64,000 bases of DNA from Bog-473 sp963782415 (GCA_963782415.1 CAWAJT010000009.1:248001-312000); one strand, 5' to 3'; counted from the first letter of the stretch, positions 25,091 through 34,697 are shown. Numbers and translations: made by a program. Notes: generated from the sequence alone by a model not told the origin.

Positions 25091-27304
25091 ATGAGACTGA
25101 CCGCTGCAGACGGGCTGAGTGTCGATATCGCGGTCGACGGCACCGTACGAGTCGGACTGGATGGTGAAGACTGGTTCGGTCCGGGTCGGCCGTCACTTCC
25201 TTCAAGAGTCGGAGAGCCCACGACGACGAGTGACTCGTTCGGTGTAGCGAAGGCTGTCACCGTCGTGAACGCCGACGTGCGCTGTTCTGTTCGGACATAT
25301 GCCGAACGCCCACTCACTGTGTTTCGTTGCGAGGCGACCAGGGATCTCGCCGGAATGACGACGGGCGACTTCGACCGACCCTCCATTGCGTGGCCGACCT
25401 TCACTCCCAGTGAACGTGCGAATGGTGCGACGCCGACGGCCCTGCGCGCGCTCGTCTTCCAGCACTGTGAGTTCGGACTCCCAAGCAACGCAGGTCCATC
25501 GCTTGACAACTGGTTCCTTCTCCCCCATCGACCCCCAACCGGCTGGCCACTGCTTCTGACACGAGAAGACAACCGAACCCTTCTGATCGCGCCCCTCAAC
25601 GCCTTCCATGAGCAGACCATCGGCCTAAATGGCGGAACGGTGCGTTGTGGCTGGCACGGTGACCTGGAGAGCGTGCCAGCTGGATTCACGACCGACCTCG
25701 CCGTTCTGGCGGCTGACGGCCCTCGTGCCGCCCTCAGTGCATGGGGTCGGATGCTCCTTGACACCGCAGGTACCATCCGCCCGGGGCGGTGGCCGGATGC
25801 GCTCGGCTCGCGCCCTTCATACTGGACGGACAACGGCTCGGCCTACTGGTACAAGACGGAGCCCGGACGCGACGTCGCTGAATCGATCGTCTCGGCTGTC
25901 GAAGACTTGCGAGCGGCTGGCGTTCCGATCGGCTCCGTTCAGCTCGATTCGTGGTTCTATCCGCACGCGGCGCTACGTCCGTTCAACACGGAGGAATGGG
26001 TTGTTCCGCCGAGCGCACTCACGACGTGGGACGTGCGTGAAGATGTCCTCCCCGACGGCATTGCCGCATTGCGGGAACGGTTGGGCCGCCTCCCATTGGT
26101 TGCCCACATTCGCCATCTCTCGGCACATTCCCCGATCATCGCCGAGACGCCGGCCTGGGTCGACGGCGAATACGCCGCTCCGAGCACTCCCGAAGCGTAT
26201 GAGCGCTGGCTCGACCAGTGCCTCGCCTGGGGCGTCGAGACTTTCGAGCACGATTGGCTCGTCGAAGTCTTTTTCGGTGTGCGTGAGATGCGGAGTGAAC
26301 CGGGCCGGGCCACACGTTGGCAGGAGGGCATTGATGCTGCTGCCCGTGAACGCGGTATCACCCTCCAGTGGTGCATGGGTACTCCGGCTGACTTCGCCCA
26401 GACCACGACGCTGACCCAGGTCACGTCTGTCAGAACCAGCGGCGACCATGGGTATATCGCCACCGCGGGGCAGCTCTGGGCCTGGTTCTGCACAACCAAT
26501 AGCCTGGCTCGCAGCCTTGCGTTGATGCCTTTCAAGGACGTGTTCCGAGCTGATCCCGAGGTCGCCGGTGACAACGGCGAACCTGAGGCACTCTTGTCAG
26601 CCCTCTCCACGGGTCCAGTCGGGCTGGGCGACAGGGTCGGGCGAATGGACCCCACGTTGGCGCTTCGGACATGCCGCGCCGACGGACTCCTCGTGAAACC
26701 ACACACTGCAATCGCGGCAACCGATGAGTCATTGTTGTCGGGTCCTGCCTTCAACTCGAAGCTGCTCGTCGCGGGGTGCTGTTCCGAACACCCTGCTGGC
26801 CAATGGATTTATGCCGTCGCCATGCACGCCAATCCAAGTGACGAACCCATTTCCGGAGCAATTGGCCTTGAATCCCTGTATCGAGCTGAAGAAGGTGCCA
26901 CAGGCCGATCTGATCGGGAGCGGCCAGCTGAACTCATCGTCTGGGATTGGCGAAATGGCACGGTGTCACGCCTCACACCAGTCGACACCATCCCCGTGAC
27001 ACTGGGTCCGGAGGATTGGACCTTCCGCGTGCTCGCACCGGTTCTCGGCTCCGGTATTGCCGTCATCGGGGACGTCACCAAGTTCGTGACCGCGGGTGAC
27101 GCCCGCTTGGAAGTGTCGGAGACCTCCACCGGCGCACGCATCGTCGTCAAGGGTCGCGGTGAGACCGTCACCGTGACCGGTTGGGCCGGGGCCGAACCCA
27201 CATCCCCAGATGCGCCTTTGACCCACGACCCATTGACCGGCGTATGGACGGCGGCAATCGACGTCCCCGGCCGCGGCTGGGCGACCCTCGACGTCGACGC
27301 CTGA
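25091..27304 (+). CDS. Putative glycoside hydrolase (GH36/clan GH-D-like TIM barrel)
   Basis: This 737-residue cytoplasmic protein has a beta-rich N-terminal half, a central TIM barrel (about 250-560) and a beta C-terminal domain. In the barrel, SVQLDSWFYPHA, VETFEHDW and VRTSGDHGY occupy the places where GH36 and raffinose-synthase proteins have strand aspartates, the nucleophile and the RxSxD acid/base motif, so a retaining glycosidase acting on alpha-galactoside-like sugars is the best guess. CAGACT ends 6 bases before ATG 25091. No sugar transporter or regulator is adjacent. The family assignment is tentative. Confidence 0.55.
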   Translation: MRLTAADGLSVDIAVDGTVRVGLDGEDWFGPGRPSLPSRVGEPTTTSDSFGVAKAVTVVNADVRCSVRTYAERPLTVFRCEATRDLAGMTTGDFDRPSIAWPTFTPSERANGATPTALRALVFQHCEFGLPSNAGPSLDNWFLLPHRPPTGWPLLLTREDNRTLLIAPLNAFHEQTIGLNGGTVRCGWHGDLESVPAGFTTDLAVLAADGPRAALSAWGRMLLDTAGTIRPGRWPDALGSRPSYWTDNGSAYWYKTEPGRDVAESIVSAVEDLRAAGVPIGSVQLDSWFYPHAALRPFNTEEWVVPPSALTTWDVREDVLPDGIAALRERLGRLPLVAHIRHLSAHSPIIAETPAWVDGEYAAPSTPEAYERWLDQCLAWGVETFEHDWLVEVFFGVREMRSEPGRATRWQEGIDAAARERGITLQWCMGTPADFAQTTTLTQVTSVRTSGDHGYIATAGQLWAWFCTTNSLARSLALMPFKDVFRADPEVAGDNGEPEALLSALSTGPVGLGDRVGRMDPTLALRTCRADGLLVKPHTAIAATDESLLSGPAFNSKLLVAGCCSEHPAGQWIYAVAMHANPSDEPISGAIGLESLYRAEEGATGRSDRERPAELIVWDWRNGTVSRLTPVDTIPVTLGPEDWTFRVLAPVLGSGIAVIGDVTKFVTAGDARLEVSETSTGARIVVKGRGETVTVTGWAGAEPTSPDAPLTHDPLTGVWTAAIDVPGRGWATLDVDA

Positions 27305-27504
27305 TCTTGTCGAATATCTACCAATTGGTTTTGACCGTCTTCCCGGGAAACCACGGGGGTCTCGCCTTGTTTCGAGGACCCGCATCAGCGCTACACCTGT
27401 GGAAGCATCTTGCGGAAGAAGGGCAAGAGATATCGGCATTGCGTGCACGTCATTCGCACACCACGCTGGCGACGAAGGATTTCGCGGACATGGAGAGGAA
27501 CGAC

Positions 27505-28296
27505 ATGCAGAATTGGAGTGACCGAGCCGCACGTCAGGCGGCCGCGCGAACCGAGTACGAACGCATCATGACCACTCCAAGTCCCGAGCCCATATCCGCC
27601 TACATCGACGCCGGCGTCATCGGCTTCGTGTTCGGAGAAATGTGGCGGCGCGGCGTCCTTACCGCCCGGGATCGCCGATGGATCACCCTCTCGTCCCTGG
27701 GGGCCGTCGACTCGGCGTTTCCGATCGAATCCCACGTCTGGGCCGCACTGAACAGCGGAGATATCACTAACGAGGAGTTCGACGAGTTCGTTCTTCATTT
27801 CGCCACCCAGCTCGGCTGGCCAAAGGCATCCGTGCTCATGGCATCGGGAATGAACACGATGATCAAGATGGCTCAGGAGCGAGGGGAGCAGCCTTCGCCG
27901 ATCGACTTTGATCCGTGGACGGACCCGGTGGCGCCAAAAGAGCGACACAACCGTGGTGACGACGCCTACGAGGATGTCCAAGGATCCCCTCCCCCGCCCC
28001 CGATCACCGCCTTTCGCCGCGACGCCTACCTCGACTACCTCTACGGGGAGATCTGGACTCGGGACGGCCTCCTCACCCGACGCGATCGCCGGATCATCAG
28101 CATTTGCTGCAGCGCTGCCGTCGGCGTCGAGTCAGAGATGCGAGAGCAACTCGGCGCCGCGTTGGCCCAAGAAGATCTGACCTACACGGAGATCCAGGAG
28201 TTGGTCGTCCATTTTGCCGTCTACGTTGGATGGATCCTCGGGCGCCAACTCGACGATGCGCTGGTCGAGGTGGCACTCGAAGGCGGCGTGGTCTAA
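27505..28296 (+). CDS. Double carboxymuconolactone-decarboxylase (CMD/AhpD-like) protein
   Basis: This 263-residue protein contains two copies of the CMD fold, about residues 30-112 (FGEMWRRGVLTARDRRWITLSSL...) and 165-255 (YGEIWTRDGLLTRRDRRIISICC...), joined by a proline-rich linker. Single CMD domains act as gamma-carboxymuconolactone decarboxylase or peroxidase-like AhpD. The CxxC of AhpD is absent in the first copy, and only CC occurs in the second (ISICCSAA), so peroxidase activity is doubtful. The start ATG 27505 has GGAGAGG 6-8 bases upstream. Confidence 0.8.
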   Translation: MQNWSDRAARQAAARTEYERIMTTPSPEPISAYIDAGVIGFVFGEMWRRGVLTARDRRWITLSSLGAVDSAFPIESHVWAALNSGDITNEEFDEFVLHFATQLGWPKASVLMASGMNTMIKMAQERGEQPSPIDFDPWTDPVAPKERHNRGDDAYEDVQGSPPPPPITAFRRDAYLDYLYGEIWTRDGLLTRRDRRIISICCSAAVGVESEMREQLGAALAQEDLTYTEIQELVVHFAVYVGWILGRQLDDALVEVALEGGVV

Positions 28297-28388
28297 CGCT
28301 CGAGGTTCCTTCGGACTGCTGCACGGCCTCCGACGGCCCCTCTGGCGTCGTGTTCGCCGCGCCCACAAGGGGGGATTCGGTGATCTCA

Positions 28389-29636
28389 CTATCCCTCCAG
28401 TTGCGAGACCAGCCGCGGTTGGGTGCTCGGTCCGCCGATAGCGGCTCGCTCGTCGCACAACCGGGACTGCGAAGTTTCGGCGTGTACGTCTCCTGACTGG
28501 GGTGGCAGGGCGAATCCGGTGTAGGCAACTCGGCGTTCTCGGGTCGTGGGATGGGTCGACCGATGCAGGGTGCAGGACAGGTGCACAGTGAGGTCACCTC
28601 TCTTGGCGCGCAATGCAACGGAGGGCAAGTCGAGACCATGGTCGATCTGTGATCGGGCGATGTTCGCCCGGTGGGATCCAGCCATGACATCGAGTCCACC
28701 GTGTGCCTCGTCCACGGGGGTCAGGCAGATGCCGATCGTGAGGCCGGCGCAGAACATCGAGTGTCCCCCGCGGTCGCAATCCTTGTGCCACGGAAGGCAG
28801 ACGAGTCCGTCAACTGAGTCGACGCGCTTGAGGAGTCCCTCTGCCGTTACTCCGGCGAAATGCTCACCAAACGGATCGCCAGGTCTGTGACCGTCCCCGA
28901 GCATCCGACCAAGCGCGACGTACCGAGGTTCGACAAAGAGCGCCTGCAGGGCCGGCGACTTGGAGGCGAAGTCAAGAATCCGGCAGGGGTACCGCTCGCC
29001 AGCCCGTGTTGTCGCCCACCAGGACCTGCCATCGTCGATTCGGGCTGAGCTGACGGCCTGGGCGAGGTCATGGTCTATTGCGTCCATTTCCGCATCCGTG
29101 AACACGTCCTCAAGAAGCAAAAATCCAGTCTCCGTAAGAAAATGGGCGGCCTCCGCGGTCCGCTTGCCGATCCGGAACCGTTGATTGAGGTTGAGCCGTG
29201 ACCCGTCAAGAGACTGCAGTGTGACAGCACCGGGTCGGTACAGCGGCCGTCCGTCAAGCAAGGATCGAAGGACAGGGTCCCATTCGTAAAATGCTTGGAG
29301 AGCATTGGGTTCGCCACTGATTCGCCCTCCCACGATCAAGCCCATGGCTGTGCGTCGTTCGCAGAAGAGGTCCGCAAAAGCGGGGTGATCAAGTGTGACG
29401 ACCGGCCCGGCTGAGGGGGCGGCACGTCTGACCTGAATCGTGTCTTCACGGGGTTCCATCGTCCAGACATCGCCGCCGACGTCGATTGCGAGCGGGCCGA
29501 GCTCAAGCTCGTGCGCGTCGGACGCGGCTTGTCGGCCGTTGCGGGCAACGGCCTGGCTCCAATCGGACTCGAAGAATGCCCCGGGATCTACCGGGCCGAC
29601 CGCGTTGATGGGCCGCGTGCGCATGTCGACGCTCAT
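28389..29636 (-). CDS. Phytanoyl-CoA dioxygenase (PhyH) family protein with N-terminal extension
   Basis: This 415-residue protein carries a non-heme Fe(II)/2-oxoglutarate oxygenase domain in its C-terminal 250 residues: TGFLLLEDVFTDAEMDAI opens it, WHKDCD is the HxD metal motif, CTLHRSTHP holds the distal histidine, and RRVAYTGFAL holds the 2-oxoglutarate arginine. The first 140 residues form a separate domain that may be SCP2-like (LFCERRTAMGLIVGGRISG). The ATG has GGAGGAGG upstream. Substrates in the family are hydroxylated lipids or small metabolites. A second, shorter PhyH lies at 38664-39533. Confidence 0.82.
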   Translation of the reverse strand: MSVDMRTRPINAVGPVDPGAFFESDWSQAVARNGRQAASDAHELELGPLAIDVGGDVWTMEPREDTIQVRRAAPSAGPVVTLDHPAFADLFCERRTAMGLIVGGRISGEPNALQAFYEWDPVLRSLLDGRPLYRPGAVTLQSLDGSRLNLNQRFRIGKRTAEAAHFLTETGFLLLEDVFTDAEMDAIDHDLAQAVSSARIDDGRSWWATTRAGERYPCRILDFASKSPALQALFVEPRYVALGRMLGDGHRPGDPFGEHFAGVTAEGLLKRVDSVDGLVCLPWHKDCDRGGHSMFCAGLTIGICLTPVDEAHGGLDVMAGSHRANIARSQIDHGLDLPSVALRAKRGDLTVHLSCTLHRSTHPTTRERRVAYTGFALPPQSGDVHAETSQSRLCDERAAIGGPSTQPRLVSQLEG

Positions 29637-29830
29637 CTCAGGGCCTCCTCCGTGATCTCTGATCCAACTCCAACTCTATGCGTCTGTGCGACAGGCCGAA
29701 GGTGTCGAGAGGCGTCGCGGCACGGGTGATGGCCTGTAGCGCCATTGGTCTGGGGAGCGGGCAACCGATGCGATGAACGCGTCGAGGTCACGGATACGCC
29801 GCCGATCCTGTGCATCACGACCTCCATCGT

Positions 29831-30631
29831 TCACGACGCGCTTGCCCCGCGGCGCAGCGGCATCATCGTGTCGGGTTCCGGGTTCGCCGTGAAGTCGAGC
29901 ACGAGTTGATTGAACAGTGCCGGCTTCTCCATCGGCACGAGATGCGAAGCGCCTGGCACAACGGCAAGCTGGCCGCGCTCGACGATCCGCGAGAAGTCGT
30001 GAGCGTGGCTCACGCTGATGTAGTCGTCGTCACCGACGATCACGAGCGTCGGGACCGAGATCTGTCCTGCCTTCTCCGTCCAATCGAATGGTTCGGCCCA
30101 CATCAGCCGCACCTTCTCCCACACTTCTGGGAAGTGGTCAGGGCCGTCCGGAGAAGCCTGGGCGTACATGGCGGCGAACATGACCATGTCGTCGTCGTCA
30201 GGTGTGAGCCCGACGAGGGCTTCCATCGCCCCCGGGACGTATCCATCGCTGGAGAAGCCCGACCCAGTGACAGCCAAGGTGCGAACGAGTTCGGGTCGCT
30301 CCGCCGCAATGAGCGTCCCGACCATCCCCCCATCGCTCCACCCCACGACATCGACTGGCCCCAGACCAAGCGCGACGAGGAAGCCAACGGTCTGATCGGC
30401 CATCGCCTGATAGGTCAAGGGCCCAGGTCGGTCAGGTGTGTGACCATGCGCCTGGCGTTCAGGCGCAATGACACGGCGGTATGGCGACAGCCCCGTGAAT
30501 TGCGCGGCCCACGTGGAGTTGTCGGCCAGCCCTCCATGCAGGAGCACGATGGGCGCGCCGTCGCCCTCGGTCTCGTAAAAGACAGCAAGACCATCGATGT
30601 CGATGCTCGCGTGCGTGCGAGTGGTCGCCAC
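29831..30631 (-). CDS. Alpha/beta hydrolase
   Basis: This 266-residue hydrolase has oxyanion HGG in IVLLHGGLAD, nucleophile elbow GWSDGG (an aspartate where serine esterases have the second residue after Ser; Ser is the nucleophile), acid in VGDDDYIS, and catalytic histidine in GASHLVP. GTG 30631 is chosen because a TAGGCT hexamer ends 7 bases upstream (leaderless) and the protein then starts with the usual first strand. Substrate unknown. Confidence 0.85.
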   Translation of the reverse strand: MATTRTHASIDIDGLAVFYETEGDGAPIVLLHGGLADNSTWAAQFTGLSPYRRVIAPERQAHGHTPDRPGPLTYQAMADQTVGFLVALGLGPVDVVGWSDGGMVGTLIAAERPELVRTLAVTGSGFSSDGYVPGAMEALVGLTPDDDDMVMFAAMYAQASPDGPDHFPEVWEKVRLMWAEPFDWTEKAGQISVPTLVIVGDDDYISVSHAHDFSRIVERGQLAVVPGASHLVPMEKPALFNQLVLDFTANPEPDTMMPLRRGASAS

Positions 30632-30812
30632 GTGGAGCAGCCTACGCAGGGGAGGACGTGCTCCTCTTGCCTTCCTTGCGTCCGCACACGTCGCAATACG
30701 GTGCGGTGTGACCGGGAGACGCCCGGAGGGCACGACCACACGGTGACCGAACTGGCACCTCCCAGCCCGCGCCCAGGAGCCTCCCGAGTTCGAGCGCTCG
30801 CAAGGGAAGGTC

Positions 30813-31055
30813 ATGGGGAACAACCAATCGCTCCAGGTCGGCGCCGAGGCCCTCGCCGGGGTGGTCGGCGGCCTGACGGCAGCGGCGTTCATCGCACTGC
30901 CGTTCGTGGTGTTCGGTGCGGCCGCGCTGTTCGGCGTCGGCCGGCTGTGGCGAACGGGGCTCGTCGGACCGTCGCCCTCTGGTCGCCCGCCGAGCCTCGT
31001 CCGGGGCACACACCCCATGGGCGAAGGGCACAAGAACCGGAACCGGCAACGCTGA
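30813..31055 (+). CDS. Small single-pass membrane protein, unknown
   Basis: This 80-residue frame starts at ATG 30813 with AAGGGAAGG upstream. Residues 12-42 (GVVGGLTAAAFIALPFVVFG...) form one hydrophobic helix and the rest is basic and Gly/Pro rich. The GC-rich third positions fit coding sequence. It lies between a minus-strand hydrolase and a methyltransferase. Confidence 0.45.
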   Translation: MGNNQSLQVGAEALAGVVGGLTAAAFIALPFVVFGAAALFGVGRLWRTGLVGPSPSGRPPSLVRGTHPMGEGHKNRNRQR

Positions 31056-31178
31056 CCGTCCCGCTCACCTGAAGGGGTTTCGCAGCCCTCCAGCGAACGC
31101 TGACGACGTCGACGTCCGCCTGCGTCGACGATCTCGGGAGACTCGATGAGACCCGGACCGTGGTTATCATCCTGCACC

Positions 31179-32021
31179 ATGCCAAGCCCGCAGGAACTGC
31201 AAGCACAGGCCGACGAACTTGGCTGGTACCACACGATCGACCTGGGTCACGGTGTCGTCACCAAGGGCATCGGCGTCCAGCAAACAGGTTCGGAGATCCT
31301 GCCGGACATGTCAGGCCGGAGCGTGCTCGACATCGGGGCCTGGGACGGCAAGTTCTCATTTCTCGCGGAGAAAGGCGGCGCGAGCAGAGTCGTCGCACTC
31401 GATCACTACGCGTGGGGCGTCGATATTGTGGCCCGCCAGACCTATTGGCAAGAATGCATCGACAACGGCACGTTTCCCGACCAGGGACGGGACGAGACGG
31501 ATTTCTGGCGAGCCGACCTCCCGGGACGGCGTGGCTTCGAGTTTGCGGCCGCCACACTGGAGTCGAAGGTCGAGCCTGTGGTGGCCGACTTCCAGACGGC
31601 CGACCTGGAGGAGCTCGGCCAGTTCGACGTGGTGCTCTACCTCGGCGTGCTGTATCACATGAAAGAGCCGCTGACCTGTCTGGAGCGGGTGCGCAGCGTC
31701 ACCAAAGAGGTCGCTGTCATTGAGACCGAGGCCGTGCACATCCAGGGCTTCGATGACCATGTGTGGCTGCAGTTCTATGCGGGCGACTCGCTCCAGACCG
31801 ACTTCGGAAACTGGTACGTCCCGACGATCGCGGCACTGCACAACCTGTGTCGGGCGGCGGGCTTTTCGGAGGTGCGCACCGTCGCCGGTCCCCCGCCTCC
31901 GCCCCCCGAGGAGCCCCTCGCCCTCGGGGCCAAGATCGAGCGGCGCCTACGCAAGATCCCCACACCGAAGCCCTCGGCACCGAGCACCAACTACCGTGCC
32001 ATCGTGCATGCCTACGTCTGA
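31179..32021 (+). CDS. SAM-dependent methyltransferase (CmoB-like domain)
   Basis: This 280-residue protein has a SAM-binding motif VLDIGAWDGKFSF, acid in VALDHY, and the LYLGVLYHMKEPL segment resembling the tRNA mo5U methyltransferase (CmoB/Methyltransf_9) domain often found in stand-alone methyltransferases of natural-product or glycan clusters. ATG 31179 follows a TATCAT hexamer by 8 bases, consistent with a leaderless transcript. A proline-rich segment (about 235-245) precedes the C-terminal tail. Confidence 0.8.
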   Translation: MPSPQELQAQADELGWYHTIDLGHGVVTKGIGVQQTGSEILPDMSGRSVLDIGAWDGKFSFLAEKGGASRVVALDHYAWGVDIVARQTYWQECIDNGTFPDQGRDETDFWRADLPGRRGFEFAAATLESKVEPVVADFQTADLEELGQFDVVLYLGVLYHMKEPLTCLERVRSVTKEVAVIETEAVHIQGFDDHVWLQFYAGDSLQTDFGNWYVPTIAALHNLCRAAGFSEVRTVAGPPPPPPEEPLALGAKIERRLRKIPTPKPSAPSTNYRAIVHAYV

Positions 32022-32077
32022 GGACACCAGCAGCCGGCCCCAGGAAAGACCCAGGAAGAGGTCCGCGCCAGTCCACC

Positions 32078-33193
32078 TCACGCCTCGACGGCGTGACCTC
32101 CGACCGAACGACGCATGGCGGCGTGCAGGCGGTTGGGCGTGAGCACGCCGAGATACCGGTCGCCATCGACGACCGGTATCCACCGGACGTCGTGTTGGAG
32201 CATCTCTCCGAAGGCAGCCCGCAATGAGGTGCCGACGGGAACCTGGACCTCGAAGGGCACCAGGTTCTCTTCCACGCACCCGGTGAGCCCCGGGTCGAGA
32301 TCGACCCAGCCCTTGAGACAGGCATCGCCGTCCACCACGACGGCCCACCGGCTATCCGAACCACCGACCTGGGCCCGGACATCGAGCATGGTCAGCTCCG
32401 GCGTCACCTGCGGCGGATGGAAGAGGTCCGCGGACTCGATCGCCGTCACGGCCAACCGCCGCACGCCGCGGTCGACCCCGACGAAGTCCGCGACGAAAGG
32501 CGTGGCCGGCCGCCCCAGCACCTCGCTGGGGGTGTCGTACTGCTCGAGTACGCCACCCTTCGAGAGGACGGCGATGCGGTTCCCCAGCTTGGTGGCCTCT
32601 TCGATGTCGTGCGTGACGAAGACGATCGTCTTTTGCAATTGCTCCTGCAGATCGAGGAACTGTTGCTGGAGTCGTTGCCGCGTGACCGGGTCCACGGCAC
32701 CGAACGGCTCGTCCATGAGGAGGACCGGCGGATCCCCGCCGAGGGCGCGGGCCACGCCGACTCGCTGACGTTCGCCACCGGAGAGCTCGTGTGGGAATCG
32801 ACGGCCGTACTCGTCCGGGTCCAGACCGACGAGCTCGAGCAGGTCCTTGACGCGCGCATCAACTCGCGTACGGTCCCACCCGAGCAGGCGGGGCACGGTG
32901 GCGACGTTGTCGGCGACGCGCCGGTGCGGAAACAGGCCACCTTGTTGGATGACGTAGCCGATGCTCCGGCGGAGCGCGACGGGGTCGATCTGCAACACAT
33001 CAGTCCCGTCGATCAGGATTCGGCCGCCGGAGGGCTCTATGAGCCGGTTGATCATGCGCAGCGTCGTCGTCTTGCCGCACCCCGACGGGCCGACGAGCAC
33101 GCACAGTTCGCCGTCGGGCACGGTGAAGCTCAGCTCTGCCACGGCAACCGAATCGGCGCTGTAGCGCTTGGTCACCCGATCGAGCGTGATCAC
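32078..33193 (-). CDS. opuCA: Osmolyte ABC importer ATPase with CBS domain (OpuCA/ProV type)
   Basis: This 371-residue ATPase carries Walker A GPSGCGKTT, Q-loop QQGGLFPH, signature LSGGERQRVGVARAL, Walker B VLLMDEPFGAVD and switch VTHDIEEA. The last 120 residues hold a CBS pair (LDVRAQVGGSDSRW... and WIPVVDGDRYLGVLTPNRL), the osmosensing module of OpuA/OpuC ATPases. GTG 33193 lies 8 bases after TAACCT, a leaderless arrangement. It is transcribed away from its permease partners, an unusual split of the cassette. Confidence 0.88.
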   Translation of the reverse strand: MITLDRVTKRYSADSVAVAELSFTVPDGELCVLVGPSGCGKTTTLRMINRLIEPSGGRILIDGTDVLQIDPVALRRSIGYVIQQGGLFPHRRVADNVATVPRLLGWDRTRVDARVKDLLELVGLDPDEYGRRFPHELSGGERQRVGVARALGGDPPVLLMDEPFGAVDPVTRQRLQQQFLDLQEQLQKTIVFVTHDIEEATKLGNRIAVLSKGGVLEQYDTPSEVLGRPATPFVADFVGVDRGVRRLAVTAIESADLFHPPQVTPELTMLDVRAQVGGSDSRWAVVVDGDACLKGWVDLDPGLTGCVEENLVPFEVQVPVGTSLRAAFGEMLQHDVRWIPVVDGDRYLGVLTPNRLHAAMRRSVGGHAVEA

Positions 33194-33281
33194 CGCAGGA
33201 GAGGTTACCCACCGGTCCGCACGGGCTCATCGACGACGAGGTCGGGGGTGGGGGGGCACACGGCCGGGTATCGTCGGCTCG
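33194..33281. promoter_or_regulatory. Divergent promoter between opuCA and opuCB
   Basis: In 88 bases two leaderless promoters face outward: TAACCT (33202-33207, minus strand) ends 8 bases before GTG 33193, and TATCGT (33269-33274) ends 7 bases before ATG 33282. Shared control of ATPase and permeases is likely. Confidence 0.55.
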
Positions 33282-33962
33282 ATGCTGTTGGGGACGAACC
33301 CGTTCTTCCGATGGAGCTACATCACCAGCCCTGGGAACCACATCGTGAGTGACCTGGTCCAGCACATCGAGCTGAGCCTCATCGCCGTCGCGGTCGGGAC
33401 GGTGATCTCGATACCGCTGGCCGTGCTGGCCTGGCACTTCCGGATCGTCAGGACCCCCGTCTTCGCTCTGGCCAGCGCCCTCTACATCATCCCCTCGCTG
33501 GCGCTGTTCGTCATCCTCGAACCGATATTCGGCGCCTATTCCTTCACGACGGCGGAGTTCGCGCTCGTCGGTTACACGCTCCTCATCCTGATCTGGAACA
33601 CGGTCGCCGGGCTCGACGCCGTCCCCGACGACGCCCGCGAGGCGGCGGCCGCGCTGGGATATTCGAGCCGGGCCGCCGTCGTGCGGGTCGACCTCCCTCT
33701 GGCGTTGCCCTACATCTTCGCCGGCCTGCGTGTGGCCACGGCCACCGTGATCGGACTCGTGACCGTCACGGCGCTCATCGGCCTCGGGGGCCTGGGCCAG
33801 CAGATCACCTACGGCTTCAGCGCCAACTACAACACGCCCATCATCGTCGGCCTGGTCCTCTCCATCGCTCTCGCCGCGGTGGCCGACCTCCTGTTGGTCG
33901 GTGCCCAGAAGCTGCTCGTCCCGTGGGCGCGCTCAGAGCGCCGGGCCCGGGCAGCCAGCTGA
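33282..33962 (+). CDS. opuCB: Osmolyte ABC importer permease (OpuCB type)
   Basis: This 226-residue membrane protein has about five helices and the binding-protein-dependent permease EAA-like loop DDAREAAAALGYSSRAAVVRVDLPLALP. ATG 33282 is chosen over an earlier in-frame start because of the -10 box and because the upstream part is antisense to the ATPase promoter. It is followed after one base by the second permease. Together they pass glycine betaine, choline or a similar compatible solute. Confidence 0.87.
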   Translation: MLLGTNPFFRWSYITSPGNHIVSDLVQHIELSLIAVAVGTVISIPLAVLAWHFRIVRTPVFALASALYIIPSLALFVILEPIFGAYSFTTAEFALVGYTLLILIWNTVAGLDAVPDDAREAAAALGYSSRAAVVRVDLPLALPYIFAGLRVATATVIGLVTVTALIGLGGLGQQITYGFSANYNTPIIVGLVLSIALAAVADLLLVGAQKLLVPWARSERRARAAS

Positions 33963-33963
33963 C

Positions 33964-34692
33964 ATGTCCTTCCTCGCTCACGTCTTCGGGTGGTTCACGA
34001 CGTCGGGCAATTGGACGGGGCCCCAAGGCATCCCGACGCTCTTTTGGAACCAGATCAAACTCTCGGTTGCCGTCGTCGCGACTGCGATCGCGCTCGGAGG
34101 CGGTCTCGGTGTGGTGCTGGGCCACACCGGGCGCGGCGGGCTGGTGGCCGTCAACGCCGGCAACGCGTTCCGAGCAGTGCCCACCCTCGCCCTGCTCACT
34201 CTCCTCGCCATTCAGCCCTCCATCTCGCTCAAGTGGGGTGGCTTTCTGGCCGCGTGGATCGCTCTCACCGCGTTGGCGATCCCGCCGATCCTCACCAACA
34301 CCTACGTGGGAATGCGAGAAGTCGACGCAGATGTCCGCGATGCGGCGAAGGCAATGGGACTCACCGGGGGCCAGATCCTGCGGACCGTGGAGGCGCCCCT
34401 CGCCCTTCCCTTCGTCATGGCGGGCGTGCGGACCGCCACGATCGAGGTCGTCGCCACTTCGACGCTGGCGGCCTACGTCAGCTACGCCGACCTCGGGACG
34501 CCGGTGATCGCAGGCCTCAACACCAACGACACCGTTGTCGCCTTCAGCGGCGCCATTCTGGTCGGCGTCCTGGCCGCCCTGGTCACCCTCGCGCTGACCC
34601 TTCTGACCAGGGCGCTCACACCTCGCCCCCTGCGCCGGCGCCAGCGGCGGGCCTCGCTCGCAGGCGGCGGGATCACGGTCCCCGCAGCCTGA
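33964..34692 (+). CDS. opuCD: Osmolyte ABC importer permease (OpuCD type)
   Basis: This 242-residue membrane protein carries the conserved loop DADVRDAAKAMGLTGGQILRTVEAPLALP that contacts the ATPase, and ends VTLALTLLTRALTPR. One base separates it from the preceding permease, so the two are translated together as the heterodimeric pore of the importer. Confidence 0.87.
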   Translation: MSFLAHVFGWFTTSGNWTGPQGIPTLFWNQIKLSVAVVATAIALGGGLGVVLGHTGRGGLVAVNAGNAFRAVPTLALLTLLAIQPSISLKWGGFLAAWIALTALAIPPILTNTYVGMREVDADVRDAAKAMGLTGGQILRTVEAPLALPFVMAGVRTATIEVVATSTLAAYVSYADLGTPVIAGLNTNDTVVAFSGAILVGVLAALVTLALTLLTRALTPRPLRRRQRRASLAGGGITVPAA

Positions 34693-34697
34693 CTTGC

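Noticed and set aside
29810..31072. Long plus-strand open frame of 420 codons
   Set aside because: It is antisense to the alpha/beta hydrolase, rich in Arg/His/Gly, and has no family motif; the hydrolase on the minus strand has a full catalytic set.
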